A DNA stretch of 64,000 bases, taken from positions 1,674,001 to 1,738,000 of the forward strand of contig NZ_FNRT01000002.1 in NCBI RefSeq assembly GCF_900105585.1. The letters are read 5' to 3'. The stretch's first letter is position 1. Every line of letters begins with the position of its first letter. The notes below the pieces were generated by a model. It was given only the letters and a program-made list of their open reading frames with translations. It was not told the DNA's origin and did not search any database. The DNA is from Nocardioides exalbidus. Its GTDB lineage: Bacteria; Actinomycetota; Actinomycetes; Propionibacteriales; Nocardioidaceae. Of the stretch, positions 8,363 through 16,082 are shown in pieces. The position numbers and the translations under genes are program-made.

Positions 8363-8446
8363 GGGCGGTCACCGGATATCCGGTGACCGCCCCGGTTGTC
8401 GGCCCAGATCTGGGGGACGAAGCGGGAGACTCGGGTGCAAAGGTCG
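8363..8446 (-). repeat. Palindromic element, copy A
   Basis: Positions 8368-8446, read on the minus strand, are identical over 79 bases to copy B (12975-13053). The element holds two perfect palindromes: CCCAGATCTGGG and one centred on CACCGGATATCCGGTG. In this copy the second extends to a 30-bp perfect palindrome at 8363-8392. It sits in the convergent gap between the small membrane protein and fadH, so here it could act as a terminator. It is inverted relative to copies B and C. Confidence 0.9.
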
Positions 8447-8448
8447 CC

Positions 8449-10464
8449 TCAGAGAGCCGCCACGACCTCGGTCCCCTGCCGGATCGCGCGCTTGGCGTCG
8501 AGCTCCGCGGCGACGTCGGCGCCGCCGATCAGGTGCACGCCGTCGCGCGCCAGGTCGTCGTACAACCCGCGCACGGAGTCCTGCCCGGCGCAGACCACGA
8601 TCGTGTCGGCCTCGATCACGCGGGTCACCCCGTCGACGGTCACGTGGAGGCCGTCGTCGTCGATCCGGTCGTAGGTCGCGCCGCTGACCTGCGTGACCCT
8701 CGACTGCTTGAGCACGGCGCGGTGCGCCCAGCCCGAGGTCTTGCCCAGGCCGATGCCGATGGGCGTGGTCTTGCGCTGCACGAGCGTCACCTCGCGGGTC
8801 GGCGTGCGCGGCTTCTTCTCGACCAGTCCGCCCTCGTGCAGGGCCGGGTCGCCGACGCCCCAGTGGGCCATCCAGTCGTCGAGGTCCTCCGGCTCGTGCG
8901 TGAGGAAGACGGACACGTCGACGCCGATGCCGCCCGCGCCGATCACGGCCACGCGCCGGCCGGGGGTGACGGCGCCGCTCAGCACGTCGGCGTACGACGC
9001 CACAGACGGGTGGTCGATGCCGGGGATCTCCGGGATGCGGGGCTCGACGCCCGTCGCGACGACGACCTGGTCGAAGCCGGCGAGGTCGTCGGGCGTGGCC
9101 TCGGTGCCGAGCCGGACGTCGACGCCGAGCACCTCGAGCCGGCGGGTGTAGTAGCGCAGCGTGTCGGCGAAGTCCTCCTTGCCGGGGACGGCCATGGCCA
9201 GCCGGAACTGACCGCCGAGCGAGGCCGACTTCTCGAAGAGCGTCACCGCGAAGCCGCGCTCGGCGGCGGACGTGGCCGCCGCCAGGCCGGCCGGGCCGGC
9301 ACCGACGACCGCGACGGCCTGCTTGCGCAGGGTCGGCATCAGCACGAGCTCGGTCTCGTGGCAGGCGCGCGGGTTGACCAGGCAGCTGGCGCGCTCGTTG
9401 CTGAAGACGTGGTCGAGGCAGGCCTGGTTGCAGGCGATGCAGGTGTTGATCTCGTCGGCGCGCTCGTCCATCGCCTTGGCGACGAAGGCCGGGTCGGCCA
9501 GCAGCGGGCGGGCCATCGACACCAGGTCGGCCTCGCCGGCGGCGAGGATGTCCTCGGCGAGCTCCGGGGTGTTGATCCGGTTCGACGCGCAGACCGGGAC
9601 GTCGACGACCTGCTTCAGTCGGGCGGTGTGCGACCGCCACGCGCCGCGCGGGACCTGCGTGATGATCGTCGGGACGCGGGCCTCGTGCCAGCCGATGCCG
9701 GTGTTGAAGACGGTCACGCCGGCCGCCTGCAGGTGCAGCGCGAGCTCGGCGGTCTCCTCCCACGTCTGGCCGCCCTCGACCAGGTCGAGCAGGGAGATCC
9801 GGTAGACGATCGGGAAGTCGGGGCCGACGAGCTCGCGCGAGCGTCGTACGACCTCGACGGCGAAGTGCATCCGCCGCGCCGGCGAGCCGCCCCACTGGTC
9901 GTCGCGGTCGTTGGTGCGCGCGGCGAGGAACTGGTTGATGAGGTAGCCCTCGGAGCCCATGATCTCGACCGCGTCGTAGCCCGCCTTGCGCGCCAGGGCG
10001 ACGCTCTTCGCGAAAGCGGTCGCGGTGTGGTCGACCTCCTTCGTCGACATCGCGCTCGGCTTGAACGGCGTGATCGGCGACTTCTTGTCCGACGCGCTCT
10101 GCGAGAGCGGGTGGTAGCCGTAGCGGCCGGCGTGGAGCACCTGCAGGGCGATCGCCCCGCCGGCGTCGTGCACCGCGCCGGTGATCCGCTCGTGCCGCAT
10201 GGCGTGCAAGCGGTTGGTCATCTCGCTCGCGAACGGCTTGAGCCAGCCGCGCTTGGTGGGCGCGTAGCCGCCGGTGATGATCAGGCCGACACCGCCGCGC
10301 GCCCGCTCGGCGAAGAACTCGGCGAGCTTGTCGATGTCCCACGGGTGGTCCTCGAGCCCGGTGTGCATCGAGCCCATCACCACGCGGTTGCGCAGCGCGA
10401 CGGCATCGTCGCCGGCGCCGAGCACCAGCGGCTCGAGGAGGTGGGGGTAGAGGGGGTGCGTCAT
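8449..10464 (-). CDS. fadH: 2,4-dienoyl-CoA reductase (NADPH), FadH-type
   Basis: The 671-aa protein has the FadH length and architecture. An N-terminal old-yellow-enzyme FMN barrel (1-335) contains GYDAVEIMGSEGYLINQFL. It is followed by the iron-sulphur motif Cys342-x2-Cys345-x3-Cys349-x11-Cys361, then an FAD-binding GAGPAG (about 387) and an NAD(P)-binding VIGAGGIGVDV fold. FadH reduces 2,4-dienoyl-CoA in beta-oxidation of polyunsaturated fatty acids; related OYEs act on other enones, so substrate is likely but not proven. The ATG overlaps the TGA of the PadR gene (ATGA), making it the second gene of a padR-fadH operon. Confidence 0.85.
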   Translation of the reverse strand: MTHPLYPHLLEPLVLGAGDDAVALRNRVVMGSMHTGLEDHPWDIDKLAEFFAERARGGVGLIITGGYAPTKRGWLKPFASEMTNRLHAMRHERITGAVHDAGGAIALQVLHAGRYGYHPLSQSASDKKSPITPFKPSAMSTKEVDHTATAFAKSVALARKAGYDAVEIMGSEGYLINQFLAARTNDRDDQWGGSPARRMHFAVEVVRRSRELVGPDFPIVYRISLLDLVEGGQTWEETAELALHLQAAGVTVFNTGIGWHEARVPTIITQVPRGAWRSHTARLKQVVDVPVCASNRINTPELAEDILAAGEADLVSMARPLLADPAFVAKAMDERADEINTCIACNQACLDHVFSNERASCLVNPRACHETELVLMPTLRKQAVAVVGAGPAGLAAATSAAERGFAVTLFEKSASLGGQFRLAMAVPGKEDFADTLRYYTRRLEVLGVDVRLGTEATPDDLAGFDQVVVATGVEPRIPEIPGIDHPSVASYADVLSGAVTPGRRVAVIGAGGIGVDVSVFLTHEPEDLDDWMAHWGVGDPALHEGGLVEKKPRTPTREVTLVQRKTTPIGIGLGKTSGWAHRAVLKQSRVTQVSGATYDRIDDDGLHVTVDGVTRVIEADTIVVCAGQDSVRGLYDDLARDGVHLIGGADVAAELDAKRAIRQGTEVVAAL

Positions 10465-10991
10465 GCCGTCTTCTCCAGGTAGTCGGTGATCCAGTCGATC
10501 CAGAAGTGCTCGAGCCCGATGCCGCCGCGGAGCACGAGCCACTGGTCGCGCGCCGCCTCGTCCAGGCCGGTGGGGTCGGGGAACTGCTCGCGCTCCATCA
10601 GCTCGTAGGCCGCCAGCCGGGCGACGTGCTCGGCCCTGGTCGTCGCGAGGTGGGAGGCGAGCCTCGCGCGGTCGCCGTACGACGCACCGCGCAGCTTGAC
10701 GGCCAGCTCGCTGCGGAAGGTCTCCATCGGCAGCGGCTCGGCCAGCCACTCCCGCAGGGCCGCGCGCCCGAGGTCCGACGGCGTGTGGACCTTCTTGTCC
10801 GGCCGGCCCTCCTGGGCGACGACCTCGACCGTCACCCAGCCGTCGTCGACCATCCGGCCGAGGACGCGGTAGATCTGCTGGTGCGTCGCGTGCCAGAAGA
10901 AGCCGAGCGACCTCTCGAAGCGCCGGGTGAGCTCGAGCCCGCTCGCGGGTCGCTCGCTGAGCGCGACGAGGAGGGCGTGCTCGAGGGCCAT
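10461..10991 (-). CDS. PadR family transcriptional regulator
   Basis: The 176-aa protein has the PadR winged helix at residues 1-75 (LEHALLVALSERPASGLELTRRFERSLGFFW, QQIYRVLGRMVDDGWV, KKVHTPSDLGRAALREWL). A Vir_C_2/PadR C-terminal helical dimerisation domain follows (FRSELAVKLRGAS through WIDWITDYL). The ATG at 10991 fits the domain start better than the upstream codon at 11009. It is upstream of, and coupled to, fadH. The likely operator at 11013-11026 lies just upstream of its start, consistent with autorepression and joint control of fadH. Confidence 0.9.
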   Translation of the reverse strand: MALEHALLVALSERPASGLELTRRFERSLGFFWHATHQQIYRVLGRMVDDGWVTVEVVAQEGRPDKKVHTPSDLGRAALREWLAEPLPMETFRSELAVKLRGASYGDRARLASHLATTRAEHVARLAAYELMEREQFPDPTGLDEAARDQWLVLRGGIGLEHFWIDWITDYLEKTA

Positions 10992-11012
10992 GGCGCCAGT
11001 GTGCGGCACCTA

Positions 11013-11026
11013 TGCAACGAGTTGCA
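11013..11026. promoter_or_regulatory. Candidate PadR operator
   Basis: TGCAACGAGTTGCA is a 6+2+6 dyad located 22 bp upstream of the padR start, in the divergent region with the racemase gene. PadR proteins generally bind such dyads at their own promoters. Assignment to this PadR is inferred from location only. Confidence 0.5.
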
Positions 11027-11056
11027 AGGTGAGCGGTGCCACTGCCCCTCGCGACC

Positions 11057-11075
11057 GTGACAGCGGCGGTGTCAT
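11057..11075. promoter_or_regulatory. Candidate fatty-acid operator upstream of AMACR-like gene
   Basis: GTGACA-N7-TGTCAT shares the core TGACA-N7-TGTCA with the site in the fadA promoter (29755-29775). It ends 10 bp before the ATG at 11086, the same placement relative to the start as at fadA. The match suggests one regulator for both genes; the protein is not identified. Confidence 0.45.
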
Positions 11076-11085
11076 GATCGGGCGC

Positions 11086-12234
11086 ATGACGTACGAGCTG
11101 GGGCAGGGGACGGGGCCGCTGCGGGGCGTGGGGGTGGTGGAGGTCGCGGGCATCGGGCCGGGTCCGCACGCGTGCATGCTGCTGGCCGACCTGGGTGCCG
11201 ACGTGATCCGCATCGACCGCCCGGGCGGTGGGATGTTCGCCGCAGGTAGGGCCGACCTGCTCAACCGGGGCCGTCCGAGCGTCGCGCTGGACCTGAAGAA
11301 GCCGGAGGCCGTGGCGACCGTGCTCGACCTCGTGGAGCGGGCCGACGTGCTGGTCGAGGGGATGCGTCCCGGAGCGATCGAGCGGATGGGGCTCGGGCCG
11401 GACGTGTGCCTGGAGCGCAACCCGCGCCTGGTGTTCGGGCGGATGACCGGCTGGGGCCAGGACGGCCCGTGGAGCCAGGTCGCGGGCCACGACATGAACT
11501 ACATCGGCATCACCGGCGCCCTCGACGGGCTCGGCCAGGATCCCGGCCGCCCGCACTTCCCGGGCAACCTCCTCGGCGACTTCGGCGGCGGGTCGACGTA
11601 CCTCGTCATCGGGATCCTCGCCGCCCTCCTCGAGGCACGCTCCAGCGGCCGTGGTCAGGTCGTCGACGCCGCGATCGTCGACGGCACCGCCCACCTCAAC
11701 GCGATCGCGTCGAGCTTCGTGGCCATGGGCATCGCGAGCGGGCGCCGTCGCGAGGGGATGCTCGACGGCGGCGCGCCCTGGTACGACGTCTACGAGACGT
11801 CGGACGGCCGCCACGTCAGCGTCGGGGCCCTCGAGCCACAGTTCTGGGCCGCGCTCGTCGAGCGGATCGGCGTCGACCTGCCCGACCGCGACGACCCTGC
11901 CAACGCCGGGGCGATCCGCGACGCCCTCACCGCACGCTTCCGGGAGCGCACGCAGGCCGAGTGGTCCGAGGTCTTCGACGGCACCGACGCCTGCGTCGCA
12001 CCCGTCGTACCCCTCGCCGACGCGCCCGCCCACCCGCACCTCGCCGCCCGCGGCACCTTCGTCGCGCCCGACGGCGTCACCCAGCCGGCTCCCGCACCGC
12101 GCTTCTCGCGCACGCAGGCCACCCTCGGCCAGGCTCCCGGCCTCCCCGGCGAGCACACCCGCGAGGCCCTCGCCGCCTGGGGCATCGACGGCGTCGACGC
12201 CCTCCTCGAGTCCGGCGCGGCCGTCCAGACGTGA
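11086..12234 (+). CDS. CaiB/BaiF family CoA enzyme, alpha-methylacyl-CoA racemase-like
   Basis: The 382-aa protein matches AMACR/MCR of class III CoA transferase-fold enzymes. The catalytic residues known from M. tuberculosis MCR are all aligned: His135 in VAGHDMNY, Asp165 in LLGDFGGG and Glu237 in PWYDVYETSDG. AMACR epimerises 2-methylacyl-CoAs so that (2S) forms can enter beta-oxidation. ATG 11086 was preferred to ATG 11074, since a promoter aligned with that of fadA would put transcription start about here (leaderless). Its stop overlaps the GTG of the amidotransferase gene (GTGA). Confidence 0.85.
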   Translation: MTYELGQGTGPLRGVGVVEVAGIGPGPHACMLLADLGADVIRIDRPGGGMFAAGRADLLNRGRPSVALDLKKPEAVATVLDLVERADVLVEGMRPGAIERMGLGPDVCLERNPRLVFGRMTGWGQDGPWSQVAGHDMNYIGITGALDGLGQDPGRPHFPGNLLGDFGGGSTYLVIGILAALLEARSSGRGQVVDAAIVDGTAHLNAIASSFVAMGIASGRRREGMLDGGAPWYDVYETSDGRHVSVGALEPQFWAALVERIGVDLPDRDDPANAGAIRDALTARFRERTQAEWSEVFDGTDACVAPVVPLADAPAHPHLAARGTFVAPDGVTQPAPAPRFSRTQATLGQAPGLPGEHTREALAAWGIDGVDALLESGAAVQT

Positions 12235-12962
12235 AGCCCTTCCTCTTCCTCGGCACCCGCGCGGAGGACGACGTCGCCCAGCAGGAGTACGACGCCGTGC
12301 TCGCCGGCTGCGGCCTGCGACCGGACGAGCTGGTGCGGGTGCGCCTCGAGCAGGGGCCGCTCGCGCCGGTCGACCTCGACGACTGGTCGGGCGTGATCCT
12401 CGGTGGCGGGCCCTTCAACGTCTCCGACCCCGAGGAGTCGAAGTCGCCCGCCCAGCGTCAGGCGGAGGCCGACCTCCACGACCTCGCCGTGCGCGCGGTC
12501 GCGGCCGACTTCCCGTTCCTCGGCGCCTGCTACGGCATCGGCGTGCTCGGCAGCCTGGGCGGTGGGATCGTCGACCGGACCTGGGGCGAGCCGATCTGCG
12601 CGCTGCCGGTGCGGCTGACCGACGAGGGGAGGGCCGACCCGCTCCTCGGCACGATGCCGCCCGAGTTCACGGCCTACCTCGGCCACAAGGAGGCCGTGTC
12701 GCGACTGCCCGAGGGCGCGGTCCTGCTCGCCTCGACCGACACGTGCCCGGTGCACGCCTTCCGGATCGGGCTCAACGTCTATGCCACGCAGTTCCACCCC
12801 GAGCTCGACGCGGTCGCGATCTGCGACCGGATCGACGCCTACAGCTCGCACGGCTACTACGAGCCGCACGAGCAGGAACGGCTCAAGGCCGAGGCGCGCG
12901 ACGCGCTGGTGACGGAACCGGTCCGGCTGCTCGCCCGGTTCGTGGAGCTGTACGCCCGCTGA
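12231..12962 (+). CDS. Class I glutamine amidotransferase-like protein
   Basis: The 243-aa protein has a class I GATase fold with nucleophile Cys100 in FLGACYGIG and His189/Glu191 in ATQFHPELD, completing the Cys-His-Glu triad. GuaA-type stand-alone relatives act as glutamine hydrolases or peptidases; no synthase domain is present or nearby, so the acceptor is unknown. It starts at GTG 12231 overlapping the preceding stop by 4 bp, and is therefore translated with the racemase gene. Whether this reflects shared function is unclear. Palindromic element B follows 12 bp after the stop. Confidence 0.88.
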   Translation: MKPFLFLGTRAEDDVAQQEYDAVLAGCGLRPDELVRVRLEQGPLAPVDLDDWSGVILGGGPFNVSDPEESKSPAQRQAEADLHDLAVRAVAADFPFLGACYGIGVLGSLGGGIVDRTWGEPICALPVRLTDEGRADPLLGTMPPEFTAYLGHKEAVSRLPEGAVLLASTDTCPVHAFRIGLNVYATQFHPELDAVAICDRIDAYSSHGYYEPHEQERLKAEARDALVTEPVRLLARFVELYAR

Positions 12963-12974
12963 GGTCGCGCCGGC

Positions 12975-13053
12975 CGACCTTTGCACCCGAGTCTCCCGCT
13001 TCGTCCCCCAGATCTGGGCCGACAACCGGGGCGGTCACCGGATATCCGGTGAC
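12975..13053 (+). repeat. Palindromic element, copy B
   Basis: This copy is 79 bases identical to copy A in the opposite orientation and 73/79 identical to copy C inside the carboxyltransferase gene. It contains the perfect palindrome CCCAGATCTGGG at 13007-13018 and a 20-bp perfect palindrome at 13034-13053 centred on GGATATCC. It occupies the gap between the amidotransferase stop and the EthA-like gene promoter. It is open in the frame used by copy C (DLCTRVSRFVPQIW...). Confidence 0.9.
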
Positions 13054-13074
13054 TCGCGCCCCAGATCACTGAGG

Positions 13075-13115
13075 TGTAACTCATAGTTACATTCCGGCGG
13101 GACCTGACCTACATT
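13075..13115 (+). promoter_or_regulatory. Promoter with TGTAACT operator
   Basis: A 17-bp dyad TGTAACT-N3-AGTTACA at 13075-13091 overlaps a -35-like TTACAT (13087-13092), spaced 17 bp from a -10-like TACATT (13110-13115). This is a typical TetR/GntR-style repressor arrangement for the monooxygenase gene at 13122. No cognate regulator is encoded next to it. Confidence 0.5.
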
Positions 13116-13121
13116 GGAGGC

Positions 13122-14564
13122 ATGAGCGAGCACGTCGACGTCCTGATCATCGGGGCCGGGCTGTCGGGCATCGGCGCCGCGGCCCACCTGGTCAAGGACC
13201 TGCCGGGGACGTCGTACGCCCTCCTCGAACGGCGCGCGGTGAGCGGCGGGACGTGGGACCTGTTCCGCTACCCCGGCGTCCGGTCCGACTCCGACATGCA
13301 CACGCTCGGCTACCGCTTCCGGCCGTGGCGCGGGGACACGGCGCTGGCCGACGGCGCCTCGATCCTCGACTACGTCCGCGACACCGCGCGGGAGTACGGC
13401 GTCGACCGCCACGTCCGCTACGGCCACCGCGTCACGACGTGCTCGTGGGACTCGCAGACCGCCCGCTGGACCGTCACGTCGGACGTCGACGGGGAGCAGC
13501 GGACGATGACCGCGGACTTCCTCTGGTCGTGCAGCGGCTACTACGACTACGACCAGGGCTACACGCCCGACTTCGAGGGCCAGGAGCGCTTCCGCGGGCA
13601 GGTCGTGCACCCGCAGCACTGGCCCGAGGACCTCGACTACGCCGGCAAGCGCGTCGTGGTCATCGGCTCCGGCGCGACGGCCGTGACCCTGGTGCCGGCG
13701 ATGGCTAGGGCCGGCGCGGCCCACGTGACGATGCTGCAGCGCTCCCCGACCTACGTCCTCTCGGTGCCGGGCAAGGACGCGGTGAAGCGCCGCCTGACGA
13801 AGGTCGTCGGCGAGGGCCCGTCCTACGCCGTCACCCGCTGGAAGAACATCGTGCTCCAGTCGGCCCTCTTCAAGGTCAGCAAGAGCCGGCCGGCGCTGGT
13901 GCGAAAGGTCGTGCGGAAGACCAACGTCGCGATGCTGCCGCCGGGCTACGCCGTCGACACGCACTTCAACCCGGCCTACGACCCGTGGGACCAGCGGATG
14001 TGCCTGGTCCCCGACGGCGACCTCTTCGCGGCCATCAAGGACGGCACCGCGTCGGTGGTCACCGACCGGATCGCGACCTTCACCGAGACCGGCCTCGACC
14101 TCGCCTCCGGCGACCGCCTCGAGGCCGACGTCGTCGTCACCGCGACCGGCCTGAACCTGCAGGTCTTCGGCGGTGCCGAGCTCGTCATCGACGGCGAGGC
14201 GGTCAAGCCCCATGAGACGATGGCCTACCGGGCGATGATGCTCTCGGGGGTGCCCAACTTCGCCTTCACGATCGGCTACACCAACGCGTCGTGGACCCTG
14301 AAGGCCGACCTCGTCGGGGAGTACGTCGTCCGCGTCCTGAAGCGGCTGCGCGCGACCGGCACCCACACCGTCGTACCGGTCCGGGACGAGTCGGTGGCCG
14401 AGGTCCCGCTGATGGACTTCGACTCCGGCTACGTCCAGCGCCTCGTCCACACCCTGCCCCGCCAGGGCACCGAGGAGCCGTGGTCGCTGAAGCAGAGCTA
14501 CCTCCACGACGCCGTCAGGATCCGCACCGCGAAGCTCGACGACGGCGTCCTGACGTGGTCGTGA
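13122..14564 (+). CDS. EthA-like flavin-containing Baeyer-Villiger monooxygenase
   Basis: The 480-aa protein aligns end to end with M. tuberculosis EthA. It has FAD motif GAGLSGIG (11-18), GGTWDLFRYPGVRSDSDM, the BVMO fingerprint FxGxxxHxxxWP as FRGQVVHPQHWP, NADPH motif GSGATAVTLVP and the C-terminal GYTNASWTLKADL. Such enzymes insert oxygen next to a ketone carbonyl (ester product) or oxidise heteroatoms; EthA is known for activating thioamide prodrugs. GGAGG lies just upstream of ATG 13122. It appears monocistronic under the TGTAACT operator. A paralogue (47893-49440) sits in the AraC-linked cluster. Confidence 0.9.
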   Translation: MSEHVDVLIIGAGLSGIGAAAHLVKDLPGTSYALLERRAVSGGTWDLFRYPGVRSDSDMHTLGYRFRPWRGDTALADGASILDYVRDTAREYGVDRHVRYGHRVTTCSWDSQTARWTVTSDVDGEQRTMTADFLWSCSGYYDYDQGYTPDFEGQERFRGQVVHPQHWPEDLDYAGKRVVVIGSGATAVTLVPAMARAGAAHVTMLQRSPTYVLSVPGKDAVKRRLTKVVGEGPSYAVTRWKNIVLQSALFKVSKSRPALVRKVVRKTNVAMLPPGYAVDTHFNPAYDPWDQRMCLVPDGDLFAAIKDGTASVVTDRIATFTETGLDLASGDRLEADVVVTATGLNLQVFGGAELVIDGEAVKPHETMAYRAMMLSGVPNFAFTIGYTNASWTLKADLVGEYVVRVLKRLRATGTHTVVPVRDESVAEVPLMDFDSGYVQRLVHTLPRQGTEEPWSLKQSYLHDAVRIRTAKLDDGVLTWS

Positions 14565-14587
14565 CCCGGTCCTGAACGTTCCAATCG

Positions 14588-14601
14588 TGGAAGCGCTCCC
14601 A
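14588..14601. promoter_or_regulatory. CebR-like box 1
   Basis: TGGAAGCGCTCCCA differs by one base from the Streptomyces CebR box TGGGAGCGCTCCCA. It lies upstream of the promoter of the cellobiose operon, 87 bp before box 2. Confidence 0.8.
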
Positions 14602-14630
14602 CATTTGCGGGACGACCTCCACGCGCGCCA

Positions 14631-14659
14631 TTGACATCCGATGTGACGGCTGACACATT
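14631..14659 (+). promoter_or_regulatory. cebEFG-bglC promoter
   Basis: TTGACA at 14631-14636 and CACATT at 14654-14659 are separated by 17 bp, a good housekeeping-sigma promoter. Predicted transcription start is near 14666, immediately before CebR-like box 2, so bound repressor would block initiation or clearance. Confidence 0.6.
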
Positions 14660-14674
14660 GACGGCGGACGGAAG

Positions 14675-14688
14675 TGGAAGCGCTCTCA
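14675..14688. promoter_or_regulatory. CebR-like box 2
   Basis: TGGAAGCGCTCTCA, two mismatches from the Streptomyces CebR consensus, sits just downstream of the predicted transcription start of the cellobiose operon. Confidence 0.75.
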
Positions 14689-14755
14689 CACTTCTCACCC
14701 CCCGTCCGCCAGGCCGGACGACCAGTTCGGTTCCCCGCAGGATGGCAGGAGTGCA

Positions 14756-16036
14756 GTGGTGCAGACCCCGAAGAGCCGGCGAGTACGACTCGCCACGAGC
14801 GCACTGGTGGCGCTCACCCTCGCGACGACCGCGGCCGCCTGTGGCGGCGGCGGTGACGACGCGAGCGCAGACGGCACGACCACGATCACCGTGGCCACGT
14901 TCAACGAGTTCGGCTACGAGGGCCTGATCGACGAGTGGAACGCCGCCAACGACGACATCAAGATCAAGCAGGTCAAGGTCGGCACCTGGGACGACGCCAA
15001 GGCCAACCTCTACACCAAGCTGGCGGCCGGCTCCGGCCTGTCCGACATCGAGGCCATCGAGGGTGACGCGATGCCCGCGATCATGGCCGAGAGCGACGCC
15101 TTCGCCGACCTCACCGACCCCGCGCTCGACGGCCGGTGGCTGGACTGGAAGGCCGCGGCCGGCACCAACTCCGAGGGCCAGATGATCGGCTACGGCACCG
15201 ACGTGGGCCCGGAGGGCATCTGCTACCGCGCCGACCTCTTCAAGAAGGCCGGTCTCCCGACCGACCGCGACGAGGTCGCCAAGCTGATGGGCACCTGGGA
15301 CGACTACTTCGCCACCGGCGACAAGTTCGTCGAGGCGATGCCCGGCGCCGCGTGGTACGACTCCTCGGGCGGGCTGGCCCAGGCCATGCTCAACCAGGTC
15401 GCGAACCCGTTCGAGACCGACGACGGCACCGTCGACGTGGAGAACCCCGAGCTCGAGGCCGTCTACACCGCCGTGACCGACAACGTCGAGCGCGGCCTGT
15501 CCACGCGGATCGCCCAGTGGGGCGACGACTGGAACGCGCAGTTCCAGAAGGACGCCTTCGCCACGATGGCCTGCCCGGGCTGGATGATGGGCATCATCGA
15601 GGGCAACTCCGAGGGTGTCGACGGTTGGGACATCGCCAACGTCTTCCCCGGCGGCGGCGGCAACTGGGGCGGCTCGTTCCTGACCGTCCCGGCCCAGGGT
15701 GACCACCAGGAGGAGGCCAAGAAGGTCGCTGCCTGGCTGACCGCGCCCGAGCAGCAGGCCAAGGCCTTCAAGGCGGTGGGAGCGTTCCCCAGCCAGGTCG
15801 AGGCCCAGGACTCGCCCGAGGTCAACGAGGCGACCAACGCCTTCTTCAACGACGCGCCGATCGGTGAGATCACCGCCGACCGTGCCGCCGCCATCACCGT
15901 GCAGCCCTTCAAGGGTCCGAAGTACTCCGACATCCTCACGGCCTTCCAGGCGGCCATCCTCCGGGTCGACGACGGCTCGAAGGACCCCGACGCCTCGTGG
16001 GACCAGTTCCTGGCCGACGTCGAAGCACTGGGCTGA
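14756..16036 (+). CDS. cebE: Cellobiose-type ABC transporter substrate-binding lipoprotein (CebE-like)
   Basis: The 426-aa family 1 solute-binding protein begins with a lipoprotein signal peptide (Arg-rich start, hydrophobic core, cleavage before the Cys in TTAAACGGGG). It would therefore be anchored to the outer face of the membrane. The body has SBP_bac_1 features such as TTITVATFNEFGYEGLIDEWN and the interdomain YGTDVGPEGICYRADLFKKAG, as in CebE. Start is one of two adjacent GTGs (14756/14759) after GCAGGAGTGCA. CebR-like boxes upstream, coupled permeases and a GH1 enzyme downstream argue for cellobiose or cello-oligosaccharide capture. Confidence 0.85.
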   Translation: MVQTPKSRRVRLATSALVALTLATTAAACGGGGDDASADGTTTITVATFNEFGYEGLIDEWNAANDDIKIKQVKVGTWDDAKANLYTKLAAGSGLSDIEAIEGDAMPAIMAESDAFADLTDPALDGRWLDWKAAAGTNSEGQMIGYGTDVGPEGICYRADLFKKAGLPTDRDEVAKLMGTWDDYFATGDKFVEAMPGAAWYDSSGGLAQAMLNQVANPFETDDGTVDVENPELEAVYTAVTDNVERGLSTRIAQWGDDWNAQFQKDAFATMACPGWMMGIIEGNSEGVDGWDIANVFPGGGGNWGGSFLTVPAQGDHQEEAKKVAAWLTAPEQQAKAFKAVGAFPSQVEAQDSPEVNEATNAFFNDAPIGEITADRAAAITVQPFKGPKYSDILTAFQAAILRVDDGSKDPDASWDQFLADVEALG

Positions 16037-16082
16037 CCGGCCCCTCACCGGCCCCTGACCGCCCACCACCGAACGGCGAGAC

